From: Bondarzewia mesenterica
Taxonomy: Eukaryota > Basidiomycota > Agaricomycetes > Russulales > Bondarzewiaceae
NCBI GenBank assembly: GCA_004802705.1
Contig: SGPL01000237.1
Span: forward strand, 1 to 48,278
DNA: 48,278 bases
Direction: 5' to 3'
Part shown: piece after piece, positions 25,083 to 37,617 of the stretch
Numbering within the stretch: position 1 is the first letter of the stretch
Layout: every line of letters begins with the position of its first letter
Program-made: the position numbers and the translations under genes
The notes under the pieces: generated by a model
Database searches by the model: none
What the model saw: only the letters and a program-made list of their open reading frames with translations
Told to the model about the DNA's origin: nothing

Positions 25083-25279
25083 GCATCGCTAAAGGGTTCC
25101 CGAACTGGGCCTAAGTTGCGCGTTTACCAGTGACGCTTACCAATCCATTCTTTGCTCCGAGTTGTGAGCCTCGACTGCGTTCGAACGCTTTCAAATGAGG
25201 AGGTAGACTAAGACACAACATTACAGTACCACCATGCCGGAAGCTGCCTGATTTCTTGCTTTCTTCATTGCGCATAGTC

Positions 25280-26227
25280 ATGTCAGTTACCAACGTTGAA
25301 CCCAACATTGAAGCCAGGCCGGATGTCCAGGCGCTTCGTAAGCTGGTCGCAGAACATGGATGGGAGGAAGCATGGTGACCGAATGCCTTCTCATCCTCCC
25401 GTCTTCCTACTAAAGTACTCATCCCCCCACGCTTTGCTAGGAAAAAGAACGTCACGCCGTGGGAGGAGCATGCTACTAGAAAGATGCAACCGGCCTTGCA
25501 AGAATTAATTGAATCTTCGCGGTTGGACGTGCCCACATCAGGGCGCGCTCTGGTACCTGGGTGCGGAAGGGTGTGTTGAACGGATCCTCAGTCGCACTCG
25601 TGCACTGGCGTTCTGATAGATATCAACGAAAAATAGGGGTATGATGCCATATACATAGCATCAAGCCTTGGTCTTCGGACCTTGGGAACAGACATCTCGT
25701 CGACTGCTATTCGGGCGGCAAACGAGTGAGGTCTATGTCACGTACGATCCATCGACGTTTCCTGATTTTTCATGATATTAGCCTGCTCGCATCAAGTTCC
25801 GATGTTCGGGCTTCTGGGAAGGTTTCCTTCGAGGAGACAGATTTCTTCACGATGAAAGTGACTGATGATGAACGGTTTGATCTAGTCTACGATTACACGT
25901 GAGCCACCCTGCATACTTCACATCATCTCTTGTTTCGAGACTCAATGAAGTTATCGCAGATTTTTTGTGGCCATTCCACCGTCGTACCGCAAGGACTGGG
26001 GCAGGCAGATGAATGCGTTGACGAAGCCCGACGCTTATCTCATCACATTGGTATTTCCTCTAGGATTGGATCCCGACGGAGGAGGCCCGCCGTACTATGT
26101 CGAACCTGAACACTATGACGAACTATTGGCAGGATGGACGAAGGTTCTGGACGAGGTGCCCAAAGTAAGCAATCCAACTCATGTTGGCAGAGAGAGAATC
26201 GTGGTATGGAAGAAGAATAGTGTTTAA
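25280..26227 (+). CDS. TPMT-family thiol methyltransferase
   Basis: A SAM-dependent methyltransferase of the thiopurine S-methyltransferase-like family. Fungal and plant members methylate thiols or halide and bisulfide ions. Spliced from the ATG at 25280 (MSVTNVEPNIEARPDVQALR), it shows the conserved WEEAW and TPWEEHATRKMQPALQELIE, the SAM motif ALVPGCGRGYDAIYIASSLG, GTDISSTAIRAAN, FEETDFFTM, FDLVYDYTFFVAIPPSYRKD, WGRQMNALTKPDAYLITLVF and GGPPYYVEPEHYDELL, ending IVVWKKNSV. Motifs I to post-I (GCGRG, then Asp of GTDIS) are intact. At least four introns are needed. The likely role is detoxification of thiols or xenobiotics; the true substrate is unknown. Confidence 0.9.
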
Positions 26228-26486
26228 TCCATGCAAGTATACGTAGTAGCAGTAATACAGCCTACTGTATAAAATCCTACGCCGCTCAACAGAATGCCGT
26301 CTGAATGGCTACAGCTTTCCCGACTCCTACTGCTCGTGTACCGCGACAGGCATGTGACTGATCTACTCTCTCACGTGAATGGCGCCTGCCCAATTTTTTG
26401 TTGTCTCGCCAGACCAGCGCGCTCTTCACAATTCAGTCACCAGTTGAACACAGATGCTATCACCGTCAAAGCACTCATAGCCTATC

Positions 26487-28455
26487 ATGTCTCAACGAGC
26501 TCTCCGTAATATTCCACATAGACGTATTTTATCCTCATCCCCTCTCATTTGGCCGCGTCCCGTCCGACCTTCTCCTTCAACGTCCCGGGTTCTGAGCACT
26601 TCTCTGTCTCTTCATGACCTTGTCGATGCTCCGTCGACAGAACTCAGTCCTCGACAAAGACTACTAGGGATGAAGATGCGGGACCTTTCGAGCAGTCTTG
26701 ACAGGGTTGTTGCCAACCCGTCGCGAGTTTGGGCATACTACATTGATGTGCTCGATTTCCTCGGGTTTGACGATCTCCCTCTGGAAATACATCAACGCGT
26801 TCTCCGCAAGTGTGTTCCTTCCGCTGCAGAAATACGTCTTTCTAGTGCCAGGCAGTACCGCGCTCGATACCACCCAGGCCAGCCGCACCTGTACGAGACG
26901 CGTCTGCAGGCGGTCATCCGTAATATCCGCATGGCCAGCTGCGTACCCAGTCTGGATGACTTCAATTTCGTGTTGGAGCAATTTGCTGCTGTGGGGCACT
27001 ATCTGGGAGCATACCAGGTGTTGAAGGAGATGGCGTACTTGCAAGTCCAGCCGAGGACGAGAACGTATGGTCTGTGCTTACAAGCAATGGCTCATCGTTT
27101 ACAGCTCCCTTGCGCTGACGACCTCCGCCCACATTTGGTGCGAGATATAACCAAAATTTGCAAGGAGCTGGTCAGCGATATGTGGACCAAACAAATTCCT
27201 TTCGTTTCTGCGAATGTGGATTTGGTCATACGGATACTGCGGGAGTCGTCCGACGAGGAAGGATTCGACCGGCTGATCAAGTTTGGTTATGGAATTGATC
27301 TGTCGTTTCCGGACAAACTGCCTTTGGAGTTCTCCATGCGGGAAGGAGGTGCGACGGCGGAAGAGAAGAGGGACGAACGACAATCTTTGCTTCAGCCGCT
27401 TTCCACGTCGGGGCTCAACACGATCATCGACATGCTGGGGCGCACGGGTCGGATATCAAAAATGGTTGTTGCTTTCGAAGTTCTGACGCAGCCACTACCA
27501 CAGACATCCAACTCATCTCCCTCCCCTTTTGATGACGATGACGATGACAGTGTCTTCCCTTCTCATTCGTCCCTTACGCAACCATATCAATATCCTCACG
27601 CCAAACCTAACATCACCACTTTTCAACATGCTCATAAAACACGCGTCGAGAGCAGGCCACGTCGTACTTGCGCGACACTACACGTTGCAAGCCATGTATC
27701 AAGATAGAGTGGAAGACAGGCGTTTACGAGGAGATGTCATGCGGTTTCCGTTGGACTCTATCGTCGCTCCGAATCTGTCCGTTAACCGAGGAACAATACT
27801 TCCTGTCTTCGGTGAAGCTAATAGAGACAAGAACGTCGAGCTGACGCGGTTCACACTGAAGGCGATCCTACGCGCCTTGCGGCGCAAGTACGCGGATATC
27901 CGATATTACACAGAGTGGAAGGCTCGACGGTTAGGCCACCGGACAGATTCCCAAGAAACAGCGCAGCCCGAGGGCCCCGCAAATCTTTCGAGCCCGTCGG
28001 AACCCGATGTATCAGAGACACCTGCCGTACCAGATCCGTCCATCATCGAAAGTGTTGCTGACTCCGCAGTTCCTTCCGCATCCTTCACTCCTTCAGATGC
28101 AGACGAAACATCATCACAGTCTGTGCCGGACACGGACTTAGACAACTCCATAGTTTTCCCTCCTCTACCTCCAAAAATCTTCAATTTTGACCTCCACCTG
28201 AGCATCCTTCGTCGCGATAAAGCCGAACTAGAGGAATTGGAGGACCGTGTCAATCTCGTTCTCGGGCGCACGGCCCAGCGCGTGAAGGAGCGGCTTGGTC
28301 GGCGAGTCTGGGCGAGCAAGACGATCTACCTTGCGACAGAGGGGCATCGCTTGCACGTACCACGAGAGCGGTGGAAGGGGATTGTACGATTTAAGGATGC
28401 GCGTCGAACACAGCGCCACAATACTCCAGCCGTGCATGTGAACAGGGGAATTTAA
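26487..28455 (+). CDS. PPR-like mitochondrial protein, frame break near 27621
   Basis: A helical-repeat protein resembling fungal mitochondrial PPR proteins that act on organellar RNA. The N-terminus is Arg/Ser-rich and lacks acids (MSQRALRNIPHRRILSSSPL), as in mitochondrial targeting peptides. PPR-like phrases follow: VPSLDDFNFVLEQFAAVGHY, LGAYQVLKEMAYLQVQPRTR, LSTSGLNTIIDMLGRTGRIS and PNITTF/NMLIKHASRAGHVV. The last phrase is split between frames. The upstream frame reads ITTFQHAHK and the downstream frame (to 28455) continues NMLIKHAS. One base too many in the TTTT run at 27620-27623 explains it. No intron fits. With that base discounted the product is about 655 residues, has an acidic disordered part (about 485-560) and ends HVNRGI. 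It has no introns, unlike its neighbours. Confidence 0.75.
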
Positions 28456-29099
28456 AAACCTGCAGCATCATCATCGCCGTCGTGGAGCATTGCGTTTTCT
28501 TTTTTTCGGCGTCGCGTCTTTGGCTAGCGAGCCATCTTGATTATGTGTGGTCGGTCCACCAATGTATATATCTGTATCTATGTGAGTTTTTACCTCTCAG
28601 TTTTATGCATCGAGTGTTTAATTTATACCAGTTTTATCCTAGAGCTCGTCCGATGAGGTGCTGTAGACAGCTAGTGCAAGTTGAATGACCTGTGCAGTGA
28701 GTGCATACATCAACATACATTCCGATTCCAGACTGAATAATATCTCTAGTTTTGATACATGGCACAGGATGTCGGCAACTAATATCACATACCCTCGCAA
28801 TGCCAGATGCCTGCTACCCATAGTCTTATCTTGTTTGACATACTATATTTAGTACTCGTCGGGTGACCGTAAATCTCCCTCTGAAACATAAGTGGTTCCT
28901 TCCACGAGTATCATTCTGTGGGGAGTACAGTTGTCGAAATGCGTGTTATTGTAATAGAATGCTAGTGTATAATCGGTCAGAGTCCGAGCAAGATGATCCT
29001 AGCAACGATCCAAAGTCCAGCACAGCAACGAATAGCAGGGCAGGGCAAAACAGCGCGACGTCTTCATCTTCATCTTCCTCCCGTGTATCTTAAACCATA
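28456..29099. other. Convergent intergenic region
   Basis: This lies between the PPR-like stop and the TRIP13 stop. A 76-codon plus-strand frame (28863-29093) ends in a Ser run (SATSSSSSSSRVS) but shows no family features. Nothing else is supported. Confidence 0.35.
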
Positions 29100-31056
29100 C
29101 TAGCTCTCGAGTCTCTTTAATTCGATGCTCTTACTCTCCACGACCTTTTCCATGGCATTGAGCCATACTTCGACCTGCGTCCCCAATCCGCCGGTACCAG
29201 CGGTACCAGGGGTGCCACTATAGCCTTTGCTGGTCGTCCCATTCGGAGTAGCCTTGGAGGATGCAGACTTGGTCGCGAGAGGACCAGGTGAACGAGTGAA
29301 ACCAAGCCCTATGTAGCGTGCGTGGGCGAGGACGGGCAGGCGGCGGAGGGATCGGCCTGACATACCCTGGTCCTGATTATCATAGCACGATGGTCAGATG
29401 AAACCAACAAATCCTTGCAAAACTGTGATAGGCGGATGGACGTACCCTGCACTTTTGCGCGATCGCCAGCAGCCGCAACGCCACTTGCTTCGCGCGCTCG
29501 CGAGGTGTTTGTTCTGTCGCTTTCGTGGATTGTACGGATGGAATTGTGCGTGAATATATCTGGGCTTCTTTAAGTGTGGGGACGTCCTGTCATGACGAGA
29601 GGCATAGCAAAGATAAACTGTCTGAATGCGGAAACAAAGGAAACAACGCTTACCACAGTGGCTATGACACCTTTCGTAATGAGTTCGAGAAGGCATGTGC
29701 GAACAATCTCGTATATCGCTTCACGTGGTGGGAGGTCGATGTATTGTACGATATCTGCACGATCGACGAAGGCCGAGTCTAATTGTCCGGTCAATCAGTT
29801 ACGAAGTGGAGAAGGAATCATAGGAATCATGTAGGACTTACCTATAGCTGTAGCAAGGTTGCTCGTGGAGATAACCAAAACATTCTTCTTGTGGCGAAGT
29901 TTATCGAGCTGGGTGAGAAGTGCATTCACTACCTAGATATATATGACATGAGTTTGGGACGTCATCAGTGAGTGCAACATTGAACTGACTCTTAGAGCGT
30001 CGGATGGTTCAGTACCGGCCATTGCGCCAGCTCGTGCAGCTGTAAGAGATTCGACCTCGTCTGCGACCCAAAGTCAACAAATCACACACGGGGCATATCG
30101 CAAAAATGGTAGCGTACCAATAAGCACGACGACGAAGGTTTCTTCGTCATCTACAAGGTCCATTACGCTGCTGAACAAGCGTTGAACCAGTTTCCCGGAT
30201 TCTGAGAACCATCGAGAGAATAGGGAGTGAGAATTGATCTCAAGCAGGCGTGAGTGAGGGTACCTGACATGGCAAGGGTAAATCTTTTCCTCAAAATGTG
30301 AAGTCAGACAATCAGACTCACCGATGTGACAAGCGTACGGAAAGCTTTTGGGCGAGAGCGCGACATAGTGAGGTCTTTCCCGTGCCAGGTGGACCATGCA
30401 AGAGTACAACGCGATTCCATGAGACAATATTGACTAGATCCATGTGAGATTCTGGCAATCCCGTATAGATAGGAAACTCACAGTCAACGTTTGCATCACT
30501 GAAGAGGACTGTCGCATATATGTAGTCCAGAAGTTTTGTTTTTGTGTCGTCTGGGAAGATCAGGCTATCCCAAAGGCCCTCCCACGTTCTGCTCGGCAGC
30601 TCACATACGCTCGCAGCCATTACTTCCTCTCCTTCGCCACCACCTGAGCCATTTGAGAACTCCTCAAATGCATCGCCCTCTGTAGGTTGATATACATGAA
30701 TTTGGAGTGCTGCTTGTCCAATGGGTATAGATGACGTGGGACAGGTTGATTCGCATGCGGCAATGCGCTCAACGCAAGAAGAGAGGACAGGGACGTCCTG
30801 CCATCCATCTAAGGTAGAAGGTAGAGCGATGGTATCAAAAGATGATGTGATGTACTGGTATACAGTATTCCGTACTGTATCGAAGCGGGTAAATGTACTG
30901 GGCGAGACTCGTACTTCGACTGTGTACAAAATGAGACAGTGCGAGAGGAAGTGAATTGAAAGTCAGCTCACTGTGAACCGGCCACACTGTTCCTGTTGAG
31001 CTTGAGTCGTTTACTGCGGAATGTTCAGCAGACATATGAATATCTTCAGAGATCAT
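29100..31056 (-). CDS. PCH2: AAA+ ATPase TRIP13/Pch2
   Basis: A hexameric AAA+ remodeller that opens HORMA-domain proteins (Mad2, Hop1) in the spindle and meiotic checkpoints. Start MISEDIHMSAEHSAVNDSSS at 31056. An N-terminal domain (VEVRVSPSTFTRFDTVRNTV) is followed by WEGLWDSLIFPDDTKTKLLD and YIYATVLFSD, the Walker A GPPGTGKTSLCRALAQKL, FSRWFSESGKLVQRLF, Walker B VVVLIDEVESL (split by an intron), then SDALRVVNALLTQLDKL, the sensor region VISTSNLATAIDSAFVDRAD, IVQYIDLPPREAIYEIVRTC and a C-terminal SGRSLRRLPVLAHARYIG. The order and the GPPGTGKTSL signature are typical of TRIP13. A Gly/Thr-rich insertion (KGYSGTPGTAGTGGLGTQ) lies near the C-terminus. About eight introns. It shares a 140-bp divergent promoter with the Rdx gene. 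Confidence 0.94.
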
Positions 31057-31196
31057 TGTTGCTACGCCGCAGTTGAACAGAGTTGAAGACGCGTGAGTGG
31101 TCAGAAAAGCGGACAAACAACGCGTCAATAACTCAGAGCACGTGGTCGTCCGCTCTGGCTTCTACGACCCCTAACCCCGTCCTGAGGCTTCGTTTC
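31057..31196. promoter_or_regulatory. Shared promoter, TRIP13 and Rdx protein
   Basis: Only 140 bases separate the two divergent start codons, so the promoters and leaders must overlap or be very short. No individual element is claimed. Confidence 0.5.
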
Positions 31197-31834
31197 ATGA
31201 CTGATTCTTGCGTTGACTGTGTCCCTACGCAGGAATCCTCGATAGTGGATACACAGAGCTCGAAGAATATCACGCAACGTACACATGATCCCCTAGATCC
31301 AACCACTTTTGTCCCACCCAGCCCTGACTCGGCGCCCAGAGTTTTCATCGAATTCTGTGACCGAGTAAGCTCTTCAATCATCGTGATGCATTCTCGCCTA
31401 ATATCGAACCTTTTTATTGTCATATCGGCATCTCATAGTGCCGTTGGTAAGTGTGGAAGTGTTCCAAGCGAGATTCACAACACTGAGTCTGCATTCACAG
31501 GCTGCACCGAGCGACATGGACTTCCACTGAATTGTTCTTGACGTTTCCACCACCCGTTTTGGGTAGCATCACAATTGTCCCACTCGATTCAGAAGAGACC
31601 GCCGGTCGCTTTCGTGTTTGGCTAACCCCAGATAGTGGGGCGCAGCCTATCTTAGTCTGGGACAGAAAGGTGGAGGGGAAGTTCCCTGAGCTAAAAGAAC
31701 TGGTAAGGACATCCTCCTTCGAGGTTCAACGAGTATGTCTGTATTCTGATGGTGCGTGACGGTGGATATAGAAGCAACGTATCCGCGATTCGATCCAGCC
31801 TGGAAAGTCTTTGGGCCATTCTGACAAAAAATGA
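31197..31834 (+). CDS. SelW/Rdx-family thioredoxin-like protein, 146 aa
   Basis: A member of the Rdx (SelT/SelW/SelH) family of small thioredoxin-fold proteins. Here Cys replaces selenocysteine in a CxxC motif. Exons 31197-31364, 31439-31446, 31501-31702 and 31772-31834 join in phase to 146 residues. A Ser/Thr/Pro-rich leader with four Cys leads to the fold: PRVFIEFCDRCRWLHRATWT, STELFLTFPPPVLGSITIVP, SEETAGRFRVWL, PILVWDRKVEGKFPELKELK, QRIRDSIQPGKSLGHSDKK. FPELK and the start of QRIRD.IQPGKSLGHSD are family signatures. The redox pair CDRC is split by an intron, with the second Cys encoded on an 8-nt microexon. The role is likely thiol redox; a partner is unknown. Confidence 0.92.
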
Positions 31835-32311
31835 AGCGCATGTAAAGTGGACTCTCTTGCGGGGAAGTCGTGTCGATTTTGAAAGCTAATCGCAGCCTCC
31901 TACGTAGTTACTTTTACACCTCTCACCGCCCTTTTCAAAGGACGTACTTCAAGGCAACTGCCAGAATACGGTCGTGGGGATTGCTCATTAATCATTCCAA
32001 GTAGTAAAGAGAACATTTAAATTTGATCCCAAACGAGCGCTTTTCGCAAGACTGCATGCACATGTCTGATTTTTTTTTCTCGAGCGCAAATGAAAGGTAT
32101 TGAGGAGAAATGTATAACTTAGCAATGGCGCAGTCGGTGTTAGTGTTGTGGCGGTCTGTTCTTGGTAGCCGACACTAGCCGACGCGTCGGAACCTCAGCG
32201 GTGGCATCATCTGCGAAGCTGGAGACGGCGGCTTTGACCGTTCAGTTGTGTGTGCGCTCATGTCCTTCGCCTCTTCAAGCTGAACCTCACACCTTTCATC
32301 AAGCCTATACC
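31835..32311. other. Intergenic, CLASP upstream region
   Basis: It holds the Rdx 3' end and the CLASP promoter and leader. There is a short T9 run near 32070. No gene or RNA is supported. Confidence 0.4.
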
Positions 32312-35300
32312 ATGGACGACTCAAATCTCTCCAAGCTTGTACAACAAGCCAAAGCGAATGGTATCGAAAATCCCAGAAATCACCAACGCGCGCACTTGTT
32401 GATTTTTGACTTTCCTTCGTTCCAGATGTCGACGTCAAAGTTGATGCCGTGTCTAAACTGCAGGCTGAATTTGAGGCTGGTGCAGAGGTGAAGTGATGCC
32501 ATACATGTTGTCGGAGGACATTGTCTCATTTCCGTCGTTCCGCTACATAGATCATGGAACCGGACCTCCTCATTCAGACTTTCAAAACATGTCTACGCAC
32601 TTCCAACCAACATCTCTCAACCGCAACGCTCCTTGCGCTACCTCCTTTTCTTCCTCTTCTCCTCTCGCATACCATCTCTGCTCCCGCAGCCAAACCCTCA
32701 TCCGCCTCCGCCTCAACCTCGTCCACCAGCTCCACGGTCGACGCGCCTATCCTTCGTCAGGTTCTCAATGCATTCCTTCCTGCCGGTGGTGTCATTGATC
32801 GTCTTGGTGAAACGCGTGAGCGTGCGCGTGAGAAGGCTAGAGAGAGTTTGGTATTAATCGGCGGGTTTGCGTTCCGCTTGGGCGGAAGCTCGGTTATGGC
32901 GCGTTCGAAGAGTGGGAAAGAAACGGAAACTCCTCTGCAGATGTATGAACGATTCCTTAAAGAAGGAGGCTTAGGAAGTAAGGTGTGGAGAGTGCGTGAA
33001 CAGGTGAGTCACTCTTGACTGATACTTCTGCTGGTTCTGTGTCAGTATTCATTCGTCTGATTCCATCTCCCACGCGATTCAGTCTATACTAACTCTTGTG
33101 CACATCCGACGCACTCATCACCTCTTTCCCATTCGCCCCTACTTACCCCTACTTGTTGAGGCTCTTGAAGACAGCGACAGTGCTGTTCGTGAAACTGCAC
33201 GTACATCCATAGTCGAACTCTTTACCGGGCCCGGCGTCACGGACGCAGCACGCTCCGATCTCAAGAAAGAAATGACGAAGAAGGGCGTCCGCAAGGGCAT
33301 TGTCGATGGTGTACTCGCCAAGGTGCTTGGCGGAGGTGGGAGTGCTCCTGGGAGCGAAGTGGGTTCAGATAATGGTGAGCTAGGGGTTAGTACGGCGAAG
33401 AAGGAGTATGTGCCGCCGAGTCTCGTTCTTCTGGGGAAGAGGTCGACAGCAGGCTCTGAAAACGCATCGGGTCCAAGTGGAATAACGCGTGCGATTAGTC
33501 ATGGGAGTGTAGGCCAGATGCCGAGGCCTGCGAGTCGAGCAGCTATCGCATCGCCGCCTCTTGGTGCTGACTCCGCTGCAGATGTGCAACCCGTATACGT
33601 GCGCATTTTACGTTCTTTTCTTGTTGTAGCAACATAGTTGAATTTGCCTGTTCTTTGGTTTTTGATGCGTCAGGTTGCGTCAAGTCGGGATTTGGAGAAC
33701 GAGTTTGCTCACATGTTCAAACCATTCGAGGTAGCTGATACATGGCTTAAAATTGAGAAACTTATACTGAAATATTTTTGTAGGGCAAGGAAACAGAACA
33801 TAACTGGGCAGCTCGCGATCGAGCGATTACCCGGGTCCGCGGAATGCTGAAGGGCGATGTACACGTCCGATATGCAGATACTTTCTTTTCACACCTCAAG
33901 CAGATCACGGATGCATCTTTCAAGACGGTAAGTAGTACATTCTGCTGCTACGCCATATCAAACTCCCTTTCTGACCTTGTTACCTTTCAAGCTCGCAAGT
34001 CTGCGAACCACTGTTGCCACTAGCACTTGTTCTTTCTACACAGAACTAGCTTTGGCTCTTGGCAGCGCTTTAGATCCTGTTTGTGAACAGCTGCTGCTCA
34101 ACCTCCTTCGAATGGCTGGTTTCACGAAAAAAATCGCCGCACAAGCATCCCAGGCCGCCGTTACCTCCATTCTTCATAACACATCCGCCCAGCCCCGTAC
34201 CACTCTTGCGCTCTTGTGGAATGCGCTTCAGGACAAAATCGTACAAGCGCGTTCGTATATCGTTGATCACTTGAAGACATATATCGAAACGCATGGTGAA
34301 CGTGCTAGGCAAATTATCGAATCTACGGGGGCCATTGATACGCTGGAAAAGAGCGTTCGCAAGGCACTTGCCGATCCCAATGTCAGCGTTCGTCAAAACG
34401 CGCGTAGCTTGTTCTGGGCATTCGAAAGAGTGTGGAAAGACAGAGGCCGTGTGATTCTGGAGGCGCAGGACGCATCGAATCGCAAGCAACTCGAAAAAGC
34501 CTGCCCTAACCCGGAAGCACTTGTGTCAGTTCCAGCAGCGCCGGCTACCGTGAAGAAGAGCAGTGTCGCGGCGGCGATTGCGGCGAGTCGGGCGAAAGCC
34601 AAAGCAATCGCTACTGCACCGCCTACGCTCCGACACCAAGCAACGTCAACAGCTCGGACGATCTCACCGCCGAAACGATCCCTCTCACCCTCCGTATTAT
34701 CCAGAGGTGTATTTACTGAGAGGGCAGCGTCACCTTTGTCCCCGCCCATGTCACCACGGTCACGGATTCTTTCGACTTCGGGTCCAACGAGGTCGTCGTC
34801 AAGTCGAGCGGTATCGCATTCTCGAACACCTTCGAGCGAATCTGTTCCCTCTGTTACCACGTCTACCCAACGCCGATCTTCCTCACCGCTCGTTTCCTCT
34901 GCATCATCCCCTCCCCGTGGGTCTTCGCTCAGGAAGGCAATGTACACCGCTTTGCCAGCTTCACCCCCTTCCACGACTATAACCCCACCATCCCCGACAC
35001 CGAAACAGAGTCTCGCAGCCGCTCGCCAATCGTTGCCTAATGTTTCTCGACAGTCCACTGTCATGCCTTCTTTCAGTGGAACCGACGAGCCCTCTCTTCT
35101 CATGGCTGTTGCCATTCCTCTTCCGGAAGATAGCGATTCGGACATGGACGTGGATGAGTCGAACCTGATTTCGTTCTCAACACCGTACAAGAAGTTTCCG
35201 CCCCCAGCGCCCTCAACGACGGACTCACGCAGCTCATTCTCTCCTCGTTCTAGTGTTTTCAAGCCCGAGTTGTCCACGTCCTTGTCGGCAAGCTCTCCAC

Positions 35301-36883
35301 CCACGAGTGCACCTCAACCGATTATTGAGGATGCGATGCGTGCGCGTGCAGAACAGGCGGAGAGTGCGGCAGAGCGCCTGCTCGAGCTTGTCGAGCCGGA
35401 AGACGAGACAATGCATCAGCCGGCTATGCATTCTTCATTGCTGCTCAGTTCCAATGGCGCAACACCGAAAGTCAAGTCTAAGACGATTGTGCCTACACCT
35501 GTCCTGAGTTCAGTTGTTCGACCACCAGTGACACCCATTGCGAAGAAATCTGCAATTTGGAAACAAGTGGCGTCATTCCAAGACAGCCCTGCACATAACG
35601 GCGTTCCATCGTTGATGACAGATGTACTCAGGCCCATGCAGCCGAATAACGACAGCGCGTGGTGGCGAAAGAGGATGGCTCGTAAGTGTTCGTATTCATG
35701 TATGTTGCTATGACCGACGTAGACCAATCCCTTTACAGTGGTCAATCAACGACGTTTGAATCGTGCAACTGATCATTCGGAGTTTGTTAACGAGCTGCAG
35801 GGCCACATACTCGCTCTCGACCAAGGTACTGCAGACATCACCGTGCTGCAGAATATCGCCGTTTTCTGCATTAGTCACCCCACTGCAACCCTCATCTCGC
35901 CACTCAGCTCTGGACTGTCCATCTCGGCAAGTCCATCGCCGTTCTTGAGCAACCCAGCTCCCTTGAGTTCCACAAAGCCGGACTTGTGGACTGAGAACAA
36001 GAATTTTGATAGGTTGTTCGCTGCCGTGAAGAAATTCTTGGATCCAGAAAGGGTGAATTTGACTTGAGCGTCTGGGATCGATTTTGACTGCTCGCATACT
36101 GACCTTTAACATTAGATGGAACAGCAGTTGGAATACGGCTTGATCCTCCTCTGGGAGATGCTTGAACACCAACCTCTGCACATCGAAGGCCGCGAAGCAG
36201 ACGTGTTTGCTATTCTTCTACAAGTGAGATACTCTAACAAACAACAGGTAAATCAGCTATTCCTTTAGCCCGTATCAGGCGACTGGGTTCATTTTCCCCG
36301 TTTAGATCATGGAGTCTGCTAACTCAATCCGCGATGCGTTGACGAATCGCATTGACCCGGTGTACGGTCTGACGACTATGCATGCCGTCCTTCGTGTCTT
36401 CCAGACAGAACCTCCCCCCGCATCCTCGCCAGCTGAGACTAAGGCGAGCACGTATGCCTACGGGCTAATCGCTCTCGGCAAGTTCATCCTGCGTCTGCCG
36501 GCCGAGATCCTGGAAGAAGAGCTCCCTCGCCTCAAGAACACTTTGATATCCGTGAGTCCCTCTGCCCCAACCTCTGCTTAAAACCACTCATCATGTGCTA
36601 GGCCCTGAGCGATGTTTCATCTCTCGTGGTCCGCGAGTCCGCGGCAGCGGTGATCATTGCCGCGCAGTTAATCCTTCGCGACGAGACGCACCTCTTTGCG
36701 CTGCTCGACGGCCTCCCCGACGAGAAGAAGAATTTGCTTACCTACCTTTTCGACAAACACGGCGCGCGCGGCGCGAGTGGCGCTGGCGGTTCTCCGGCCG
36801 GTGTCGACCGTTTAGAGCGCGAAATGCGAAGGCTCGATGGTCGCACGAGTACACCACCTCGTTCTCTCGCGGCTGGTGCATGA
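32312..36883 (+). CDS. STU1: CLASP-family microtubule plus-end protein (Stu1/Peg1)
   Basis: A microtubule-stabilising CLASP protein acting in spindles and interphase arrays. Start MDDSNLSKLVQQAKAN at 32312, then the first HEAT/TOG region: DVKVDAVSKLQAEFEAG, EPDLLIQTFKTCLRTSNQHL, ILRQVLNAFLPAGGVIDRLG. A second array follows: IRPYLPLLVEALEDSDSAVR, FAHMFKPFEGKETEHNWAAR, RAITRVRGMLKGDVHVRYAD, TYIETHGERARQIIESTGAI, KALADPNVSVRQNARSLFWA. The EHNW..RD phrase is the CLASP N-terminal TOG signature. A long Ser/Pro/Arg-rich linker (about 34.6-35.3 kb) suits microtubule binding. The C-terminal HEAT region has VNELQGHILALDQGTADITV, LWEMLEHQPLHIEGREADVF and LEEELPRLKNTL. It ends PPRSLAAGA at 36883. At least ten introns; overall size and order are as in the family. 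Confidence 0.93.
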
Positions 36884-37617
36884 TGTTGATCTATTAGAGT
36901 CCGAACAGTGTGTCGTGTAGCAATATCTCCTTTTCCCCTCCAGTTCAGTTCTTCACGGTGCTCACGCGCTGGACTCTGTTAGATCCGGACGTCTGTTTCG
37001 GCTCTCGTTCGTTTCCCAACCTATTCACTTGTGACTGTTGGCTCCTTTTGACTCGTCGAGAATCTGGGTAGCCTTCCCGGATGTTTGTAATACTGTCGTT
37101 GCTCGTGTTAATGCTCTCTTGTTCCTTCAAGTTATCGTGACTTCCCGGGCCTTGTTACATTACATAGTGCCCACCATTATGCAGAGAAATCAATACCCAA
37201 TCGAGGCTTGTTCTCCCCCCTGATGTAAAGGAACAGGATCGCACCGGAAAGCCAATTAATAATTCGCCAAACCGAGGAGTGATTTCAATAAGACGGGGTT
37301 GGGACCATGCATCGGACACAAAGTGGACATGCGGGGGTAAATCCATGGTCACAGTAATGCAGATGGGAAGTCTGCTTCCAAATCTATATTGGAGAGAGGG
37401 ATATATCACAGCATGACAGATTTGAACGAGAGGAGAGATCAATGGTGTCACGCCTCTATAGCTACTTGTGCTGCAGCCGAAGAACGCAGTACACTTTATA
37501 ATGCAATTCCTTGATGAGCTGAGGATGTCAAAGAGATCCACTGTGCGGGGTCGAGTCCAAATAAATATGAGCGGTGCAGCTTCGGTGTGCGCAACACTGA
37601 GGCATCGGAGCTCAGGA
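36884..37617. other. Convergent intergenic region
   Basis: This is 730 bases between the CLASP stop and the rhomboid stop. Nothing coding is supported; both 3' ends should lie here. Confidence 0.4.

Noticed and set aside
24297..25120. Terminal inverted repeats of a complete DNA transposon
   Set aside because: Similar TTCCC[A/G]AACTGGG words occur near both ends, but they are almost self-palindromic and their flanks do not align, so no element boundaries can be drawn.
32120..32200. tRNA-like start (GGCGCAGTCGG)
   Set aside because: No acceptor stem, anticodon arm or T arm with the expected spacing follows.
34393..35304. Long 303-codon minus-strand frame inside the CLASP gene
   Set aside because: It is antisense to the Ser/Pro-rich linker. 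The CLASP frame has family motifs on both sides and the antisense product has none.
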